Of a stretch of 64,000 nt of DNA, positions 8,265 through 16,952 are shown one piece after another. The notes beneath the pieces were generated by a model, which did not search any database, was not told the origin of the DNA, and saw only the letters and a program-made list of their open reading frames with translations. The first letter of the stretch is position 1, and each line of letters opens with the position of its first letter. The stretch is from JANOMH01 sp031422295 (GTDB taxonomy: Bacteria > Pseudomonadota > Alphaproteobacteria > Rhodobacterales > Rhodobacteraceae). The stretch lies in NCBI GenBank assembly GCA_031422295.1, contig JANOQM010000040.1, forward strand, positions 40,920 to 104,919, in the 5' to 3' direction. A program made the translations under genes and the position numbers.

Positions 8265-9121
8265 GTTCCGTTCTCCAACGTTAAGGCCAATTGATAGACA
8301 TGGCGGCGCGGCAGGCCCATGGCCCCTGCAACCAGATTTGCGGCATCCTTGACGCGCATGGTTTTCATCGCGTCGCGCAACGCCTGTTCCACATCTTGCA
8401 CCACGACATCAACTGCACCAGCGCGGCCAACCAGCACCACAATTTCACCCCTGATCACCTTGCCGTCGGTGGCGGCAATCAGGTCAGAAATCGTCCCACG
8501 CGTCACCTCTTCGAATCGCTTGGTCAATTCCCGGCACATCACCGCCACCCGTCCTCCCCCCAGTACTTCCCCCAAACTTAAGAACATTTCATGAATTCTT
8601 TTTGGGCTTTCATAAAATATCATCGTACATGTCACATCCCGCAGCGCCGCGATCTCGGTTTCGCGCTGCACTTTCGCCGCTGCCAGAAACCCGACAAACA
8701 TAAACCTGTCTGTTGGCAAGCCTGACACGGCCAGTGCTGCCAGCACAGCTGATGCACCCGGAGCCGCGATCAGGGGCAATCCCGCCGCAATCACTGCCCG
8801 GCCCAAGGCATAGCCCGGATCGGCGATCAGCGGAGTGCCCGCCTCGGACACATAGGCCACCGACCGGCCCGCCGCGATTTCCGCCACAATCCGCGCCCGC
8901 ATGCCGTCGCCGGAATGGTCATGATAGGCCAGAATCATCCGCCCGCGCAGCGGCACCCCATGGATATCCATCAGTTTACGCGCCGTCCTTGTATCCTCGG
9001 CGGCAATCACATCGACCCCGGCCAGCAGGTCCAAGGCGCGCAAAGTGATGTCGCGCGCACTGCCAATCGGGGTTGCCACAAAATAAAGACCGGCGGAAAT
9101 GGGCTTGGGATCGAAATTCAT
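8261..9121 (-). CDS. rsmI: 16S rRNA (cytidine1402-2'-O)-methyltransferase
   Basis: A 286-residue SAM-dependent methyltransferase of the tetrapyrrole-methylase fold. It modifies the 2'-O of C1402 in the ribosomal decoding centre. The N-terminal LYFVATPIGSARDITLRAL and AAEDTRTARKLM motifs, the AYVSEAGTPLIADPGY loop and the later FYESPKRI segment are diagnostic. It is divergent from the LpoA-like gene at 9242 and forms an operon with yraN and probably gshB. Confidence 0.95.
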   Translation of the reverse strand: MNFDPKPISAGLYFVATPIGSARDITLRALDLLAGVDVIAAEDTRTARKLMDIHGVPLRGRMILAYHDHSGDGMRARIVAEIAAGRSVAYVSEAGTPLIADPGYALGRAVIAAGLPLIAAPGASAVLAALAVSGLPTDRFMFVGFLAAAKVQRETEIAALRDVTCTMIFYESPKRIHEMFLSLGEVLGGGRVAVMCRELTKRFEEVTRGTISDLIAATDGKVIRGEIVVLVGRAGAVDVVVQDVEQALRDAMKTMRVKDAANLVAGAMGLPRRHVYQLALTLENGT

Positions 9122-9241
9122 ACCTAGACCCTTGTATCGCCTGCTTTATGATAGCATCCCAAGACTTAGTCGGTCTGCCCGCCCTGTCTTGCCCTGCCAG
9201 CAGGGTCCGGACAAGGGGCCACCTAGAGGGAGTGTGTCACC

Positions 9242-10420
9242 ATGTTTGCCCGTTTGTTCAGCCGCCGCAAGGCAGTCACCCGGATTTTCGCTTTGCTCTC
9301 GGCAGGCCTGCTGGCCGCCTGCGTGCCACCCGGCGTTGGTCAGAACACCGGGCCGGACGGCCCCGATCTGGCCGCGGGTGCGCCGGTGCAGGTGGCCCTG
9401 CTGGTGCCCAGCGGATCGGGCGATCCGACCGATGACCTGTTGGCGCGCAATCTGGAAAACGCAGCCCGCCTTGCCATTGGAGATCTGAACGGCGTGCAGA
9501 TTGACCTGCGGGTCTATTCCACCGCCGCTGATCCGGCACAGGCCGCTGTCGCCGCTGTGGCAGATGGCGCACAGATCATTCTTGGCCCGCTCTATGCCGA
9601 AGATGCCAATGCCGCAGGCGTGGCCGTGGCCAGCAGCGGCGTCAACATCTTGTCATTTTCGAACAACGCCACCATCGCGGGGGGCAATGTCTTTGTGCTC
9701 GGCCCGACATTCCGCAACACCGCCGAACGGCTGGTGCGCTACAGCCAGCGCAATGGCATTCAAAGCTACATGATCGTCCATGCCGATGACCTGCAGGGCA
9801 CCGTCGGCCGTGATGCCATCGCGGCGGCCGTGCGCAACAACGGGGCCTCGGTCGCCGGGGTCCAAAGCTATCCGTTGTCACAGCAGGGCATTATCGACGC
9901 CGCCCCGCGCATCGCCGCCGCCGCACTGGCCGCCGGGGCCGATGCGGTCTTTATGACCGCCGGGGTCAATGCCGACCTGCCGATGCTGGCCACCGCCCTG
10001 CCCGAGGCCGGGCTTAGCACCACCACAACTCGCTACATCGGCCTGACCCGCTGGAACGCGACACCGCAGGCGTTGGCTTTGCCGGGGCTGCAAGGCGGGC
10101 TGTTTGCGCTGCCCGATCAACAGCTGTCGGCGCTGTTCGAGGGCCGTTACGCCGCCGCTTACGGCGAGGCCCCGCATCCGCTGGCGGGTCTGGCCTATGA
10201 CGGCATTGCCGCTATCGGGGCGCTGGTCGCCCGTGGCGACGCCAACGCCCTCAGCCGTAGCTCGCTGACCCAAGGCCAGGGGTTCCAAGGCACTGCCGGG
10301 ATTTTCCGGCTGTTGTCAGACGGCACGAATGAACGGGGTCTGGCGATTGCCGAGGTCCGCAATAATCAGGTGACTATCCTTGAACCAGCCCCCCGCAGCT
10401 TTGGTGGGGCCGGGTTCTGA
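9242..10420 (+). CDS. LpoA-like penicillin-binding protein activator lipoprotein
   Basis: A 392-residue lipoprotein with a basic N terminus, a hydrophobic core and the lipobox LLAAC ending at Cys27. The rest is a type-1 periplasmic binding-protein fold (ABC-type leucine-binding-like) beginning at VQVALLVPSGSGD. This corresponds to the C-terminal domain of LpoA/YraM, the outer-membrane activator of PBP1a in gammaproteobacteria; the N-terminal TPR domain of E. coli LpoA is absent. Divergent rsmI-yraN supports the assignment. Whether it activates a PBP here is inferred. The ribosome site GAGGGAG precedes the ATG. Confidence 0.82.
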   Translation: MFARLFSRRKAVTRIFALLSAGLLAACVPPGVGQNTGPDGPDLAAGAPVQVALLVPSGSGDPTDDLLARNLENAARLAIGDLNGVQIDLRVYSTAADPAQAAVAAVADGAQIILGPLYAEDANAAGVAVASSGVNILSFSNNATIAGGNVFVLGPTFRNTAERLVRYSQRNGIQSYMIVHADDLQGTVGRDAIAAAVRNNGASVAGVQSYPLSQQGIIDAAPRIAAAALAAGADAVFMTAGVNADLPMLATALPEAGLSTTTTRYIGLTRWNATPQALALPGLQGGLFALPDQQLSALFEGRYAAAYGEAPHPLAGLAYDGIAAIGALVARGDANALSRSSLTQGQGFQGTAGIFRLLSDGTNERGLAIAEVRNNQVTILEPAPRSFGGAGF

Positions 10421-10448
10421 CCCGGCCAGCCCGGCAAAACCAGCCCTG

Positions 10449-13196
10449 ATGCCGGACAATCTGATTTGTCCGGCATCTGCTATTTTCGACGCAAAGGCTG
10501 TGCAAACTGCCCTCGCCGAAGCCCTGGCCACATGCCCCGATGACAAAGCTATCCGGCGCGAAACCGTGCGCATCCTGCAATCCGTCCGACAGCGCGGCAC
10601 CGCCGCGATTGCCGCCGGCATTACCGCCGCGCCCTTTGCGGCCCGGCCCGCCACGGCGGCCTATTCCTGGCTGACCGACCAGATCGTGACCACGGTCCTG
10701 TCCGTCGCCCAGACCTGGCTGCACCCTTTGCCCACCCCGACCAACAGCGAAAAACTGTCGCTGATCGCCGTCGGCGGCTATGGAAGGGGTGAAATGGCGC
10801 CCTATTCCGATGTCGACCTGCTGTTCCTGACCCCCTACAAAATCACCCCCTGGGCCGAAAGCCTGATTGAGAGCATGCTCTACATGCTCTGGGACCTGAA
10901 GCTGAAGGTCGGTCATGCCAGCCGGACGGTCAAGGATTGCCTCCGTCTGGCGCGCGAAGATTACACCATCCGCACCTCGCTGGTCGAATTGCGGTTTCTG
11001 GCCGGCGATGCGGAACTGGCCCAAAACCTGCATGACCGGCTCTGGTCCGACCTGTTTCGCACCACCGCCGCTGATTTCATCGAGGCGAAACTGGCCGAAC
11101 GCGCCGAACGGCACCGCAAACAGGGCGGCCAGCGCTATGTGGTCGAGCCGAATGTCAAAGAGGGCAAAGGCGGCCTGCGCGATCTGCAATCGCTCTACTG
11201 GATCGGCAAATATGTCTATGACGTGCGCCAGCCCGCCGATCTGGTGGGGCGCGGCGTGTTCACCCCCGATGAATACGCAACCTTCGCCAAAGCCGAAGAT
11301 TTCCTCTGGGCGGTCCGCTGCCACCTGCATCTGATCACCGGGCGGGCGATGGATACGCTGACCTTCGACCTGCAAGTCGATGTCGCCGCCCGCATGGGTT
11401 ACAAAGATGGTGGCGGGCGCAGGGCCGTTGAACATTTCATGCAAGGCTACTTCCGCCACGCCACCCGGGTCGGCGAACTGACCCGGATCTTCCTGACCGC
11501 GCAAGAAGCCGCGCATATGAAGCCCGAACCGATGCTGCAACGGCTCTTGGGCCGCAAGAAAACCGCGCGGTTTCCCTATAAAATCAAACAAAACCGGCTG
11601 ACCATCGCCGATGACGACGCGTTTTTCGTGGACAGCCTGAATATGCTGGGCATATTCGAAGAGGCGCTGCGCACCGGCACCCTGCTGCACCCCGACGCCA
11701 TGCGCCTGCTGGCGGCCAACCTCAAGCTGATCGACGCCCGCCTGCGCGACGACCCGCGCGCCAACCAGCTGTTCCTCGACCTGCTGCTGAAACACGGCAA
11801 CCCCGAACGCGCCCTGCACCGGATGAACGAACTGGGGGTGCTGGATGCGTTCATCCCCGAATTTGCCCCGATTGTCGCAATGATGCAATTCAACATGTAT
11901 CACCACTACACGGTCGATGAACATATCATCCAATGTATCAGTAACTTATCCCAGATCGAGCGGGGCGAACTGATCGAGGAACTGCCCGTCGCGTCGGGGA
12001 TATTAAAGGCCGGCGTCAACCGCAATGTCCTCTATCTGGCGCTCCTCCTACATGACATCGGCAAAGGCCGGCCCGAGGATCACTCCGTCCTTGGCGCCCA
12101 GATCGCCCGCAAAGTCGCCCCGCGCTTTGGCTTGAGTAAAAAGGACTGCGAGACGGTCGAATGGCTGGTCCGCTATCACCTGCTGATGTCCGACATGGCG
12201 CAAAAGCGCGATATTTCCGAGCCGCGCACCGTGCGGGATTTTGCCAAGGCGGTGAAAACCAAAGAACGGCTCGACCTGCTCACCGTCCTCACCGTCTGCG
12301 ATATCCGGGGGGTTGGGCCGGGGACCTGGAACAACTGGAAAGCCATGCTGCTGCGCGGCCTCTACCGCGCCACCGAAACGGCGCTGTCCGAAGGTCACGA
12401 GGCGATGAACCGCGAAACCCGCGAGGATGAGGCGAAACGCGCCCTGCGCGACGCGCTCGCCGATTGGCCCGCCGCGGATCTGCGCCTTGAGACGACCCGC
12501 CACTACGGCCCCTACTGGCAGGGCCTGTCCACCACCGCCCATGCGATTTTCGCCGGGCTGCTGCGGGGGCTCACTGAATCCGAAGTGAAGATTGACCTGC
12601 ACCCCGACCCCGACCGCGACGCCACCCGCGCCTGTTTTGCCATGGCCGACCACCCCGGCCTGTTCTCCCGGATGACCGGGGCACTGGCGCTGGTCGGGGC
12701 CAACGTGGTGGACGCCCGGACCTATACATCGAAAGACGGCTACGCCACCGCGATCTTCTGGGTGCAGGACGCCGACGGCCACCCCTACGCCGAAGCGCGT
12801 CTGCCCCGCCTGCGCCAGATGATCGTCCGCACACTCAAAGGCGAAGTCGTCGCCCGCGACGCGCTGAAAGACCGCGACAAGATCAAGAAACGCGAACAGG
12901 CCTTCCGGGTGCCGACCTCCATCACCTTCGACAACGAAGGCTCCGAGATCTACACGATCATCGAAGTGGATACGCGGGACCGGCCGGGGTTGTTGTATGA
13001 CCTGACCCGCACTTTGGCGTTCAACAACGTCTATATCGCATCCGCCGTGATTGCGACATATGGCGAGCAGGTTGTGGATACGTTCTATGTCAAGGACATG
13101 TTCGGGTTGAAGTATCATACCGAAGGGAAACAGAAGGCGTTGGAGCGGAAGTTAAGGGAAGCGATTGAGTTGGGGGCGGAGAGGGCGATGGGGTGA
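10449..13196 (+). CDS. glnD: Bifunctional PII uridylyltransferase/uridylyl-removing enzyme
   Basis: A 915-residue nitrogen sensor that uridylylates PII proteins when glutamine is low and removes UMP when it is high. The nucleotidyltransferase motif GGYGRGEMAPYSDVDLLFL is near residue 105. The HD domain carries HHYTVDEH and LLHDIGKGRPEDHS, and two C-terminal ACT domains begin near DHPGLFSRMTGAL and DRPGLLYDLTRTL. The ATG at 10449 lies 28 bp after the LpoA-like stop. The in-frame TTG at 10380 would overlap that gene and adds residues without family similarity. Codon use near the 3' end is less GC-biased than the body. Confidence 0.95.
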   Translation: MPDNLICPASAIFDAKAVQTALAEALATCPDDKAIRRETVRILQSVRQRGTAAIAAGITAAPFAARPATAAYSWLTDQIVTTVLSVAQTWLHPLPTPTNSEKLSLIAVGGYGRGEMAPYSDVDLLFLTPYKITPWAESLIESMLYMLWDLKLKVGHASRTVKDCLRLAREDYTIRTSLVELRFLAGDAELAQNLHDRLWSDLFRTTAADFIEAKLAERAERHRKQGGQRYVVEPNVKEGKGGLRDLQSLYWIGKYVYDVRQPADLVGRGVFTPDEYATFAKAEDFLWAVRCHLHLITGRAMDTLTFDLQVDVAARMGYKDGGGRRAVEHFMQGYFRHATRVGELTRIFLTAQEAAHMKPEPMLQRLLGRKKTARFPYKIKQNRLTIADDDAFFVDSLNMLGIFEEALRTGTLLHPDAMRLLAANLKLIDARLRDDPRANQLFLDLLLKHGNPERALHRMNELGVLDAFIPEFAPIVAMMQFNMYHHYTVDEHIIQCISNLSQIERGELIEELPVASGILKAGVNRNVLYLALLLHDIGKGRPEDHSVLGAQIARKVAPRFGLSKKDCETVEWLVRYHLLMSDMAQKRDISEPRTVRDFAKAVKTKERLDLLTVLTVCDIRGVGPGTWNNWKAMLLRGLYRATETALSEGHEAMNRETREDEAKRALRDALADWPAADLRLETTRHYGPYWQGLSTTAHAIFAGLLRGLTESEVKIDLHPDPDRDATRACFAMADHPGLFSRMTGALALVGANVVDARTYTSKDGYATAIFWVQDADGHPYAEARLPRLRQMIVRTLKGEVVARDALKDRDKIKKREQAFRVPTSITFDNEGSEIYTIIEVDTRDRPGLLYDLTRTLAFNNVYIASAVIATYGEQVVDTFYVKDMFGLKYHTEGKQKALERKLREAIELGAERAMG

Positions 13197-13202
13197 GTAA
13201 TT

Positions 13203-14342
13203 TCATTTCTCATCATCTATTATTTTGCTGTCAAAGCCAAGCAACTTAACTTGCTGTTTGACCGTCTGATACTCTTCGATCAATTTGCGAATATTAGCAA
13301 CATCGATCGCCAATGCCTTATCGTAACTATCGGAATCTTCGTCGATATTATTTGGTGGTATGAAATCAACATCGCCACCTTGTTCACTGAAAGCGATCTG
13401 TTTGCTGACAGCTAGCTCTAAATTGCTGAGAGCTTCGGGGCTTGCGCTTGGCACAATTTTCTTAACAGCCTCTATTATTTTCCTCTGTCCTGTTGATCGG
13501 CTCTCTGTCTCTTGGCGAAGTAATTCGTCTTTCATGACCTTAGTCAACATACGCGAACGGTCTAGTGATTCTCTCTTTAACTGAAAGTCTAAATAACGAT
13601 TTGCGATTTCTGCGATGTGTTTTGAAATTGTTGCCAAAATCTTTGTAACCAGCGAGGAAGCACTTAAAGTAAAGATAATCGACCCGTTCGCTGTGCCAAG
13701 AACCCTCACATCCTCTGGTCTTTCTCCGGCAACGCCCGCGACGCCACTCATAATTAACTCCCATTCGGCAGCGCTTTTTTTCCAATCTCTAACATTCTCA
13801 ATAGAAGCCTGACCCTGAAAAATTACGTTAATCGTATATGAGTCGATAGTGTCAGACTTTAATTCACTCTTTAGCCCTAAAGCCTCCGCAGAGTTCTTTA
13901 GGGCTAGAAGTCTTCGTTGTGCTTCTTCTATCGATTGCGCATCAGACGCAATGGAGGAATGCGTAGTCGCAGGATCATATGTTGTCGCGCGCACCTTAGT
14001 GTTTAGAGCGCTCTCCCCAGCCTTTCCGATAAGCTCTGCGACGCCCAGTTTGTCAAGTACTCTCATTTGTAAAGTCGAAAGCTCTTGTGTAGGCATTTCA
14101 GCGAGAGCTTTTGACAAACTATCTAGAGCAGCTTTAACTGGCATCTGAGCGGACTGCTGAGCGTTATTCTGTAAGACACTTACCAAGTCTAAATAGAGAG
14201 TTTCAACCTGCTTTGTATTTTCCCTGAACCATTCTGCCAATCTTACTATTTCAGAAACATCCATTTCAACCTCTTTGGCGTGAGAACTCCGGAATGCTAG
14301 CCGCGAATCGTCGGCAGTGCTACTGACTATTTCTTTGCTCAC
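13203..14342 (-). CDS. Orphan AT-rich protein of unknown function
   Basis: A 379-residue protein I do not recognise. It reads as largely helical, with a possible coiled coil around residues 130-165. A central hydrophobic stretch near residues 217-250 (NGSIIFTLSASSLVTKILAT) could bury in a fold or membrane, and a charged C-terminal tail ends in DDEK. A GTG start at 14342 is supported by AAGGA five bases upstream; ATG at 14264 is the alternative. The gene is visibly poorer in G+C than its neighbours, is convergent with glnD with a 6-bp gap, and sits beside a toxin-antitoxin pair. It therefore looks horizontally acquired. Confidence 0.7.
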   Translation of the reverse strand: MSKEIVSSTADDSRLAFRSSHAKEVEMDVSEIVRLAEWFRENTKQVETLYLDLVSVLQNNAQQSAQMPVKAALDSLSKALAEMPTQELSTLQMRVLDKLGVAELIGKAGESALNTKVRATTYDPATTHSSIASDAQSIEEAQRRLLALKNSAEALGLKSELKSDTIDSYTINVIFQGQASIENVRDWKKSAAEWELIMSGVAGVAGERPEDVRVLGTANGSIIFTLSASSLVTKILATISKHIAEIANRYLDFQLKRESLDRSRMLTKVMKDELLRQETESRSTGQRKIIEAVKKIVPSASPEALSNLELAVSKQIAFSEQGGDVDFIPPNNIDEDSDSYDKALAIDVANIRKLIEEYQTVKQQVKLLGFDSKIIDDEK

Positions 14343-14384
14343 ATATATCCTTGTGGTTACATAAGCAGTCTTTCCGCTTACCCC

Positions 14385-14807
14385 CTAATCCCGCCCCACC
14401 ACCCGCCTCCCCGCACAAACCTTCACCCCCTCCACCACCCGCGCAAATGTCCCCTTCGACATCCGCCCATACACAAACCCGCCCCCCGGCGCGGCGCGGA
14501 CCAGATCATACCCCGGCCAGTCGAACGCATTGATATCACGCAGGTTGATCCAGTGGTCCCCAGTGTCCAGACCCATCTCGCGGCACTCGGCCCCTGTCAG
14601 TTTCAGCCGGAACCGCTCCTCGCCCGGGCGCGGCACCATGTGGCTGATCGCCAGCAGGCTGACCCGGGTCTGATGGCCCTGCGACACCACCAGAATGATC
14701 GCACAGGGATGGGGTTTGCTGGCGTTCTCCTGCCCCGCATCGGCCTGTTCGCGGAACAGGAAATCGTAGCCGATCACAAGGCCGGGTTGCGGCGTGGGAA
14801 AGGCCAT
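14385..14807 (-). CDS. PemK/MazF-like toxin family protein (putative)
   Basis: A 140-residue protein starting PTPQPGLVIGYDFLFREQ, with KPHPCAIILVV as the next conserved strand. This matches my memory of alphaproteobacterial proteins annotated as PemK-like growth inhibitors, which are ribonuclease toxins. Catalytic residues cannot be assigned with confidence. It starts 3 bp after the stop of a Phd-like antitoxin gene, which strongly supports a type II toxin-antitoxin module. The operon is transcribed from the minus strand under the palindrome at 15077-15091. Toxin activity is inferred from family and context. Confidence 0.65.
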   Translation of the reverse strand: MAFPTPQPGLVIGYDFLFREQADAGQENASKPHPCAIILVVSQGHQTRVSLLAISHMVPRPGEERFRLKLTGAECREMGLDTGDHWINLRDINAFDWPGYDLVRAAPGGGFVYGRMSKGTFARVVEGVKVCAGRRVVGRD

Positions 14808-14810
14808 GGG

Positions 14811-15056
14811 TTAGTCGTAGGTTGCCACGGCGTGATCCAGTGCCCCAAAGAACGCCTCATCCGCCTCCTCAACCTTGATCAGTTCGCGGTTACGGCGGCG
14901 CAGGGTTTCCAGTTCGGTCAGGACTGCGGGGGAAATGAACGCGCCCACCATGCGGTTATGGCTGTTCACAGTAATGACCCCATGCTCGCGCACGTCCTCT
15001 TTCATCTTGGGAAAGTTGCGGGCAAACTCAGTCGCCTGAACGTCTATGGTGCGCAT
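14811..15056 (-). CDS. Phd/YefM-like antitoxin
   Basis: An 81-residue protein beginning MRTIDVQATEFARNFPKM, with HGVITVNSHNRMVGAFISP as the second part of the Phd fold. The charged C-terminal helix (LETLRRRNRELIKVEEADEAFF) would wrap the toxin. Phd antitoxins neutralise the toxin and repress their own promoter through the N-terminal domain. The ATG at 15056 has GAGGAG upstream; the longer in-frame start at 15101 would cross the operator. The toxin gene follows after 3 bp. Confidence 0.72.
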   Translation of the reverse strand: MRTIDVQATEFARNFPKMKEDVREHGVITVNSHNRMVGAFISPAVLTELETLRRRNRELIKVEEADEAFFGALDHAVATYD

Positions 15057-15076
15057 CTGCGTGATCTCCTCAGTTA

Positions 15077-15110
15077 TGTGTAAATTACACAAATTACGCA
15101 TTTTTGCAAC
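15077..15110 (-). promoter_or_regulatory. Toxin-antitoxin promoter with palindromic operator
   Basis: TGTGTAAATTACACA (15077-15091) is a perfect 7-1-7 palindrome about 20 bp upstream of the antitoxin start. A 9-bp half-copy, AATTACGCA (15092-15100), directly repeats AATTACACA (15083-15091). On the minus strand, TTGCAA with TAATTT 16 bp downstream fits a promoter overlapped by the palindrome. This is the layout expected for autoregulation by the antitoxin. Confidence 0.6.
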
Positions 15111-15187
15111 GACGATTTTCAGTACCCATCCGCCTCCTCAACCGGGCCGCAACCGACGATTTCCTGCCTGTCCCGGACACAAATAAC

Positions 15188-15226
15188 AAACCTTAAGCTT
15201 TTCCCCCAAAACCTGACAGAAGCCCC
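15188..15226. repeat. 39-bp imperfect direct repeat, copy 1
   Basis: This copy and the one at 15263-15301 share AAACCTTAAGCTT at the left and ACCTGACAGA then GCCCC at the right, with a variable 8-10 bp centre. The copies start 75 bp apart. AAGCTT and CTTAAG are nested palindromes within the conserved left arm. Confidence 0.7.
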
Positions 15227-15262
15227 TTCGCGCCCCCAAACCACCCCCAAAATCTGCACGGA

Positions 15263-15301
15263 AAACCTTAAGCTTCTGCCCGGAAACCTGACAGATGCCC
15301 C
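15263..15301. repeat. 39-bp imperfect direct repeat, copy 2
   Basis: Second copy of the repeat at 15188-15226, ending about 60 bp before the murJ start. The conserved arms and divergent centre suggest a pair of binding sites or a remnant of local duplication. Confidence 0.7.
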
Positions 15302-15362
15302 CCTATTCTTCCCCCCCTCAATCCGCTACCACCGCGGCTATGACCCCAACAAGCGGCCAAAA

Positions 15363-16952
15363 ATGAAACCCATTTCCCTGTTGCGCGGCTTCATGACCGT
15401 CGGGTTCTGGACCCTCCTGTCCCGCGTTTTCGGCTTTGCCCGCGACATCCTGATCGCCGCATATCTGGGGGCCGGGCCCATCGCCGAGGCCTTCCTCGTG
15501 GCCTTCTCCCTGCCCAATATGTTCCGCCGGTTCTTTGCCGAAGGGGCCTTCAACATGGCCTTTATCCCGTTGTTTTCCAAGAAGTTAGAGGGCAATGACG
15601 GGGCCGAGAAGTTCGCGCAGGACGCCTTTGTCGGCATGGCCTTTGTCCTGCTGATCTTTACCGTGATCGGCATCATCGCGATGCCCGGACTGGTCTGGCT
15701 GATGGCCAGCGGTTTTGTCGGGGACCAACGTTTTGACCTTGCCGTGGAATACGGACGGCTGGCGTTTCCCTATATTCTGTTCATTTCATTAACAGCCTTA
15801 ATCTCCGGCGTCCTCAACGGCGCAGGCCGTTTCACCGCCGCCGCCGCCGCCCCGGTGCTGCTGAATGTGGTGTTTATATTGGGAATCATAATCAGTGCCC
15901 TGCTCGGCAGACCTGCGTCAGACGCCCTCGGAATGGGGCTGGATCAGGCATTGGGCCTGCGTGTCGGCGCAACGCTCGCACTGTCTGTGCCCCTTGGCGG
16001 GATCGCCCAACTGGCGCTGGTCTGGTGGGCGGCGAAACGGGCCGGGTTCACGCTGAAAATTGCCAGACCCCACCTAACCCCCGAATTAAAAAGACTTTTT
16101 ATCATCGCTGCCCCCGCTGCTCTCGCCGGCGGAGTAGTTCAGATCAACCTCCTGGTCGGCCGCCAAGTCGCCAGCTTCTTCGACGGGGCAGTCGCATGGC
16201 TCACCTACGCCGACCGGCTCTACCAACTCCCCCTCGGCGTCGTCGGCGTGGCCATCGGCGTGGTCCTGCTACCCGACCTGTCGCGCCGCTTGCGGGCGGG
16301 TGATGACACCGGCGGGCGGGAGGCGTATAACCGCGCGACCGAGATATCTTTGGCCCTGACAATCCCCGCCGCAGTGGCCTTGGTTGTCATCCCGATTCCG
16401 TTGATTTCCGTTCTATTTCAACGCGGTGCATTTACCAGCGACGATACGGCTGCCACGGCTTTGGCGGTCGCTGTCTATGGCCTTGGCCTGCCCGCCTTCA
16501 TCCTGCAAAAGGTCCTGCAGCCGCTGTTTTACGCCCGCGAAGACACCCGCCGCCCGTTCAATTACGCGCTATTGTCATTGGTCGTGAACGCCGGACTGGC
16601 GATGGGACTGGCCCCTTACATCGGCTTTATCGCCGCCGCATTGGGCACAACCTTGTCATCCTGGGCGATGGTCGGCCAGCTATGGTATGGGTCGCGCAAA
16701 ATGGGCGATGCAGCGCGGTATGATGCACGGTTCAAGGCGCGGATCTGGCGGATCATAGTGGCAGCGGCCCTGATGGCGGCGGTGCTTTTGACGGGTCAGA
16801 TCGTTATGACGCCATTACTTTTTACAACAACTTCAATTCGTTACGTGGCGCTTGCCGCCCTGATTGGCATCGGAATTGTCAGTTATTTCGGCTTTGGCCA
16901 ACTGCTGGGTGCATTCAGGTTGCAGGATTTCCGGCAGGCGACCCGGCGCTAG
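15363..16952 (+). CDS. murJ: Lipid II flippase MurJ
   Basis: A 529-residue MOP-superfamily protein with about 14 hydrophobic segments that moves lipid II across the inner membrane for peptidoglycan synthesis. The start KPISLLRGFMTVGFWTLLSR and the segments RDILIAAYLGAGPIAEAFLV and FNMAFIPLFSKKLE are characteristic. Conserved charged residues of the central cavity are visible, for example the Arg in FPNMFRRFFAEGAF-like LPNMFRRFFAEGAFN. The ATG at 15363 has no clear ribosome site. It is convergent with the rhomboid-like gene, with a 4-bp overlap of the ends. Confidence 0.95.
   Translation: MKPISLLRGFMTVGFWTLLSRVFGFARDILIAAYLGAGPIAEAFLVAFSLPNMFRRFFAEGAFNMAFIPLFSKKLEGNDGAEKFAQDAFVGMAFVLLIFTVIGIIAMPGLVWLMASGFVGDQRFDLAVEYGRLAFPYILFISLTALISGVLNGAGRFTAAAAAPVLLNVVFILGIIISALLGRPASDALGMGLDQALGLRVGATLALSVPLGGIAQLALVWWAAKRAGFTLKIARPHLTPELKRLFIIAAPAALAGGVVQINLLVGRQVASFFDGAVAWLTYADRLYQLPLGVVGVAIGVVLLPDLSRRLRAGDDTGGREAYNRATEISLALTIPAAVALVVIPIPLISVLFQRGAFTSDDTAATALAVAVYGLGLPAFILQKVLQPLFYAREDTRRPFNYALLSLVVNAGLAMGLAPYIGFIAAALGTTLSSWAMVGQLWYGSRKMGDAARYDARFKARIWRIIVAAALMAAVLLTGQIVMTPLLFTTTSIRYVALAALIGIGIVSYFGFGQLLGAFRLQDFRQATRR

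Larger units (their letters stand above)
15057..15362. other. Intergenic region with antitoxin promoter and direct repeats
   Basis: A 306-bp gap between the divergent antitoxin and murJ genes. It holds the toxin-antitoxin operator (15077-15091), a C-rich stretch, and two copies of a 39-bp imperfect direct repeat (15188-15226 and 15263-15301). No ORF or RNA gene is convincing in it. Confidence 0.7.

Noticed and set aside
10374..11933. 519-residue minus-strand ORF
   Set aside because: It is antisense to glnD, whose protein has clear domains throughout. The minus-strand product is His/Gln/Gly-rich without any recognisable motif, as expected for a shadow frame of a GC-rich gene.
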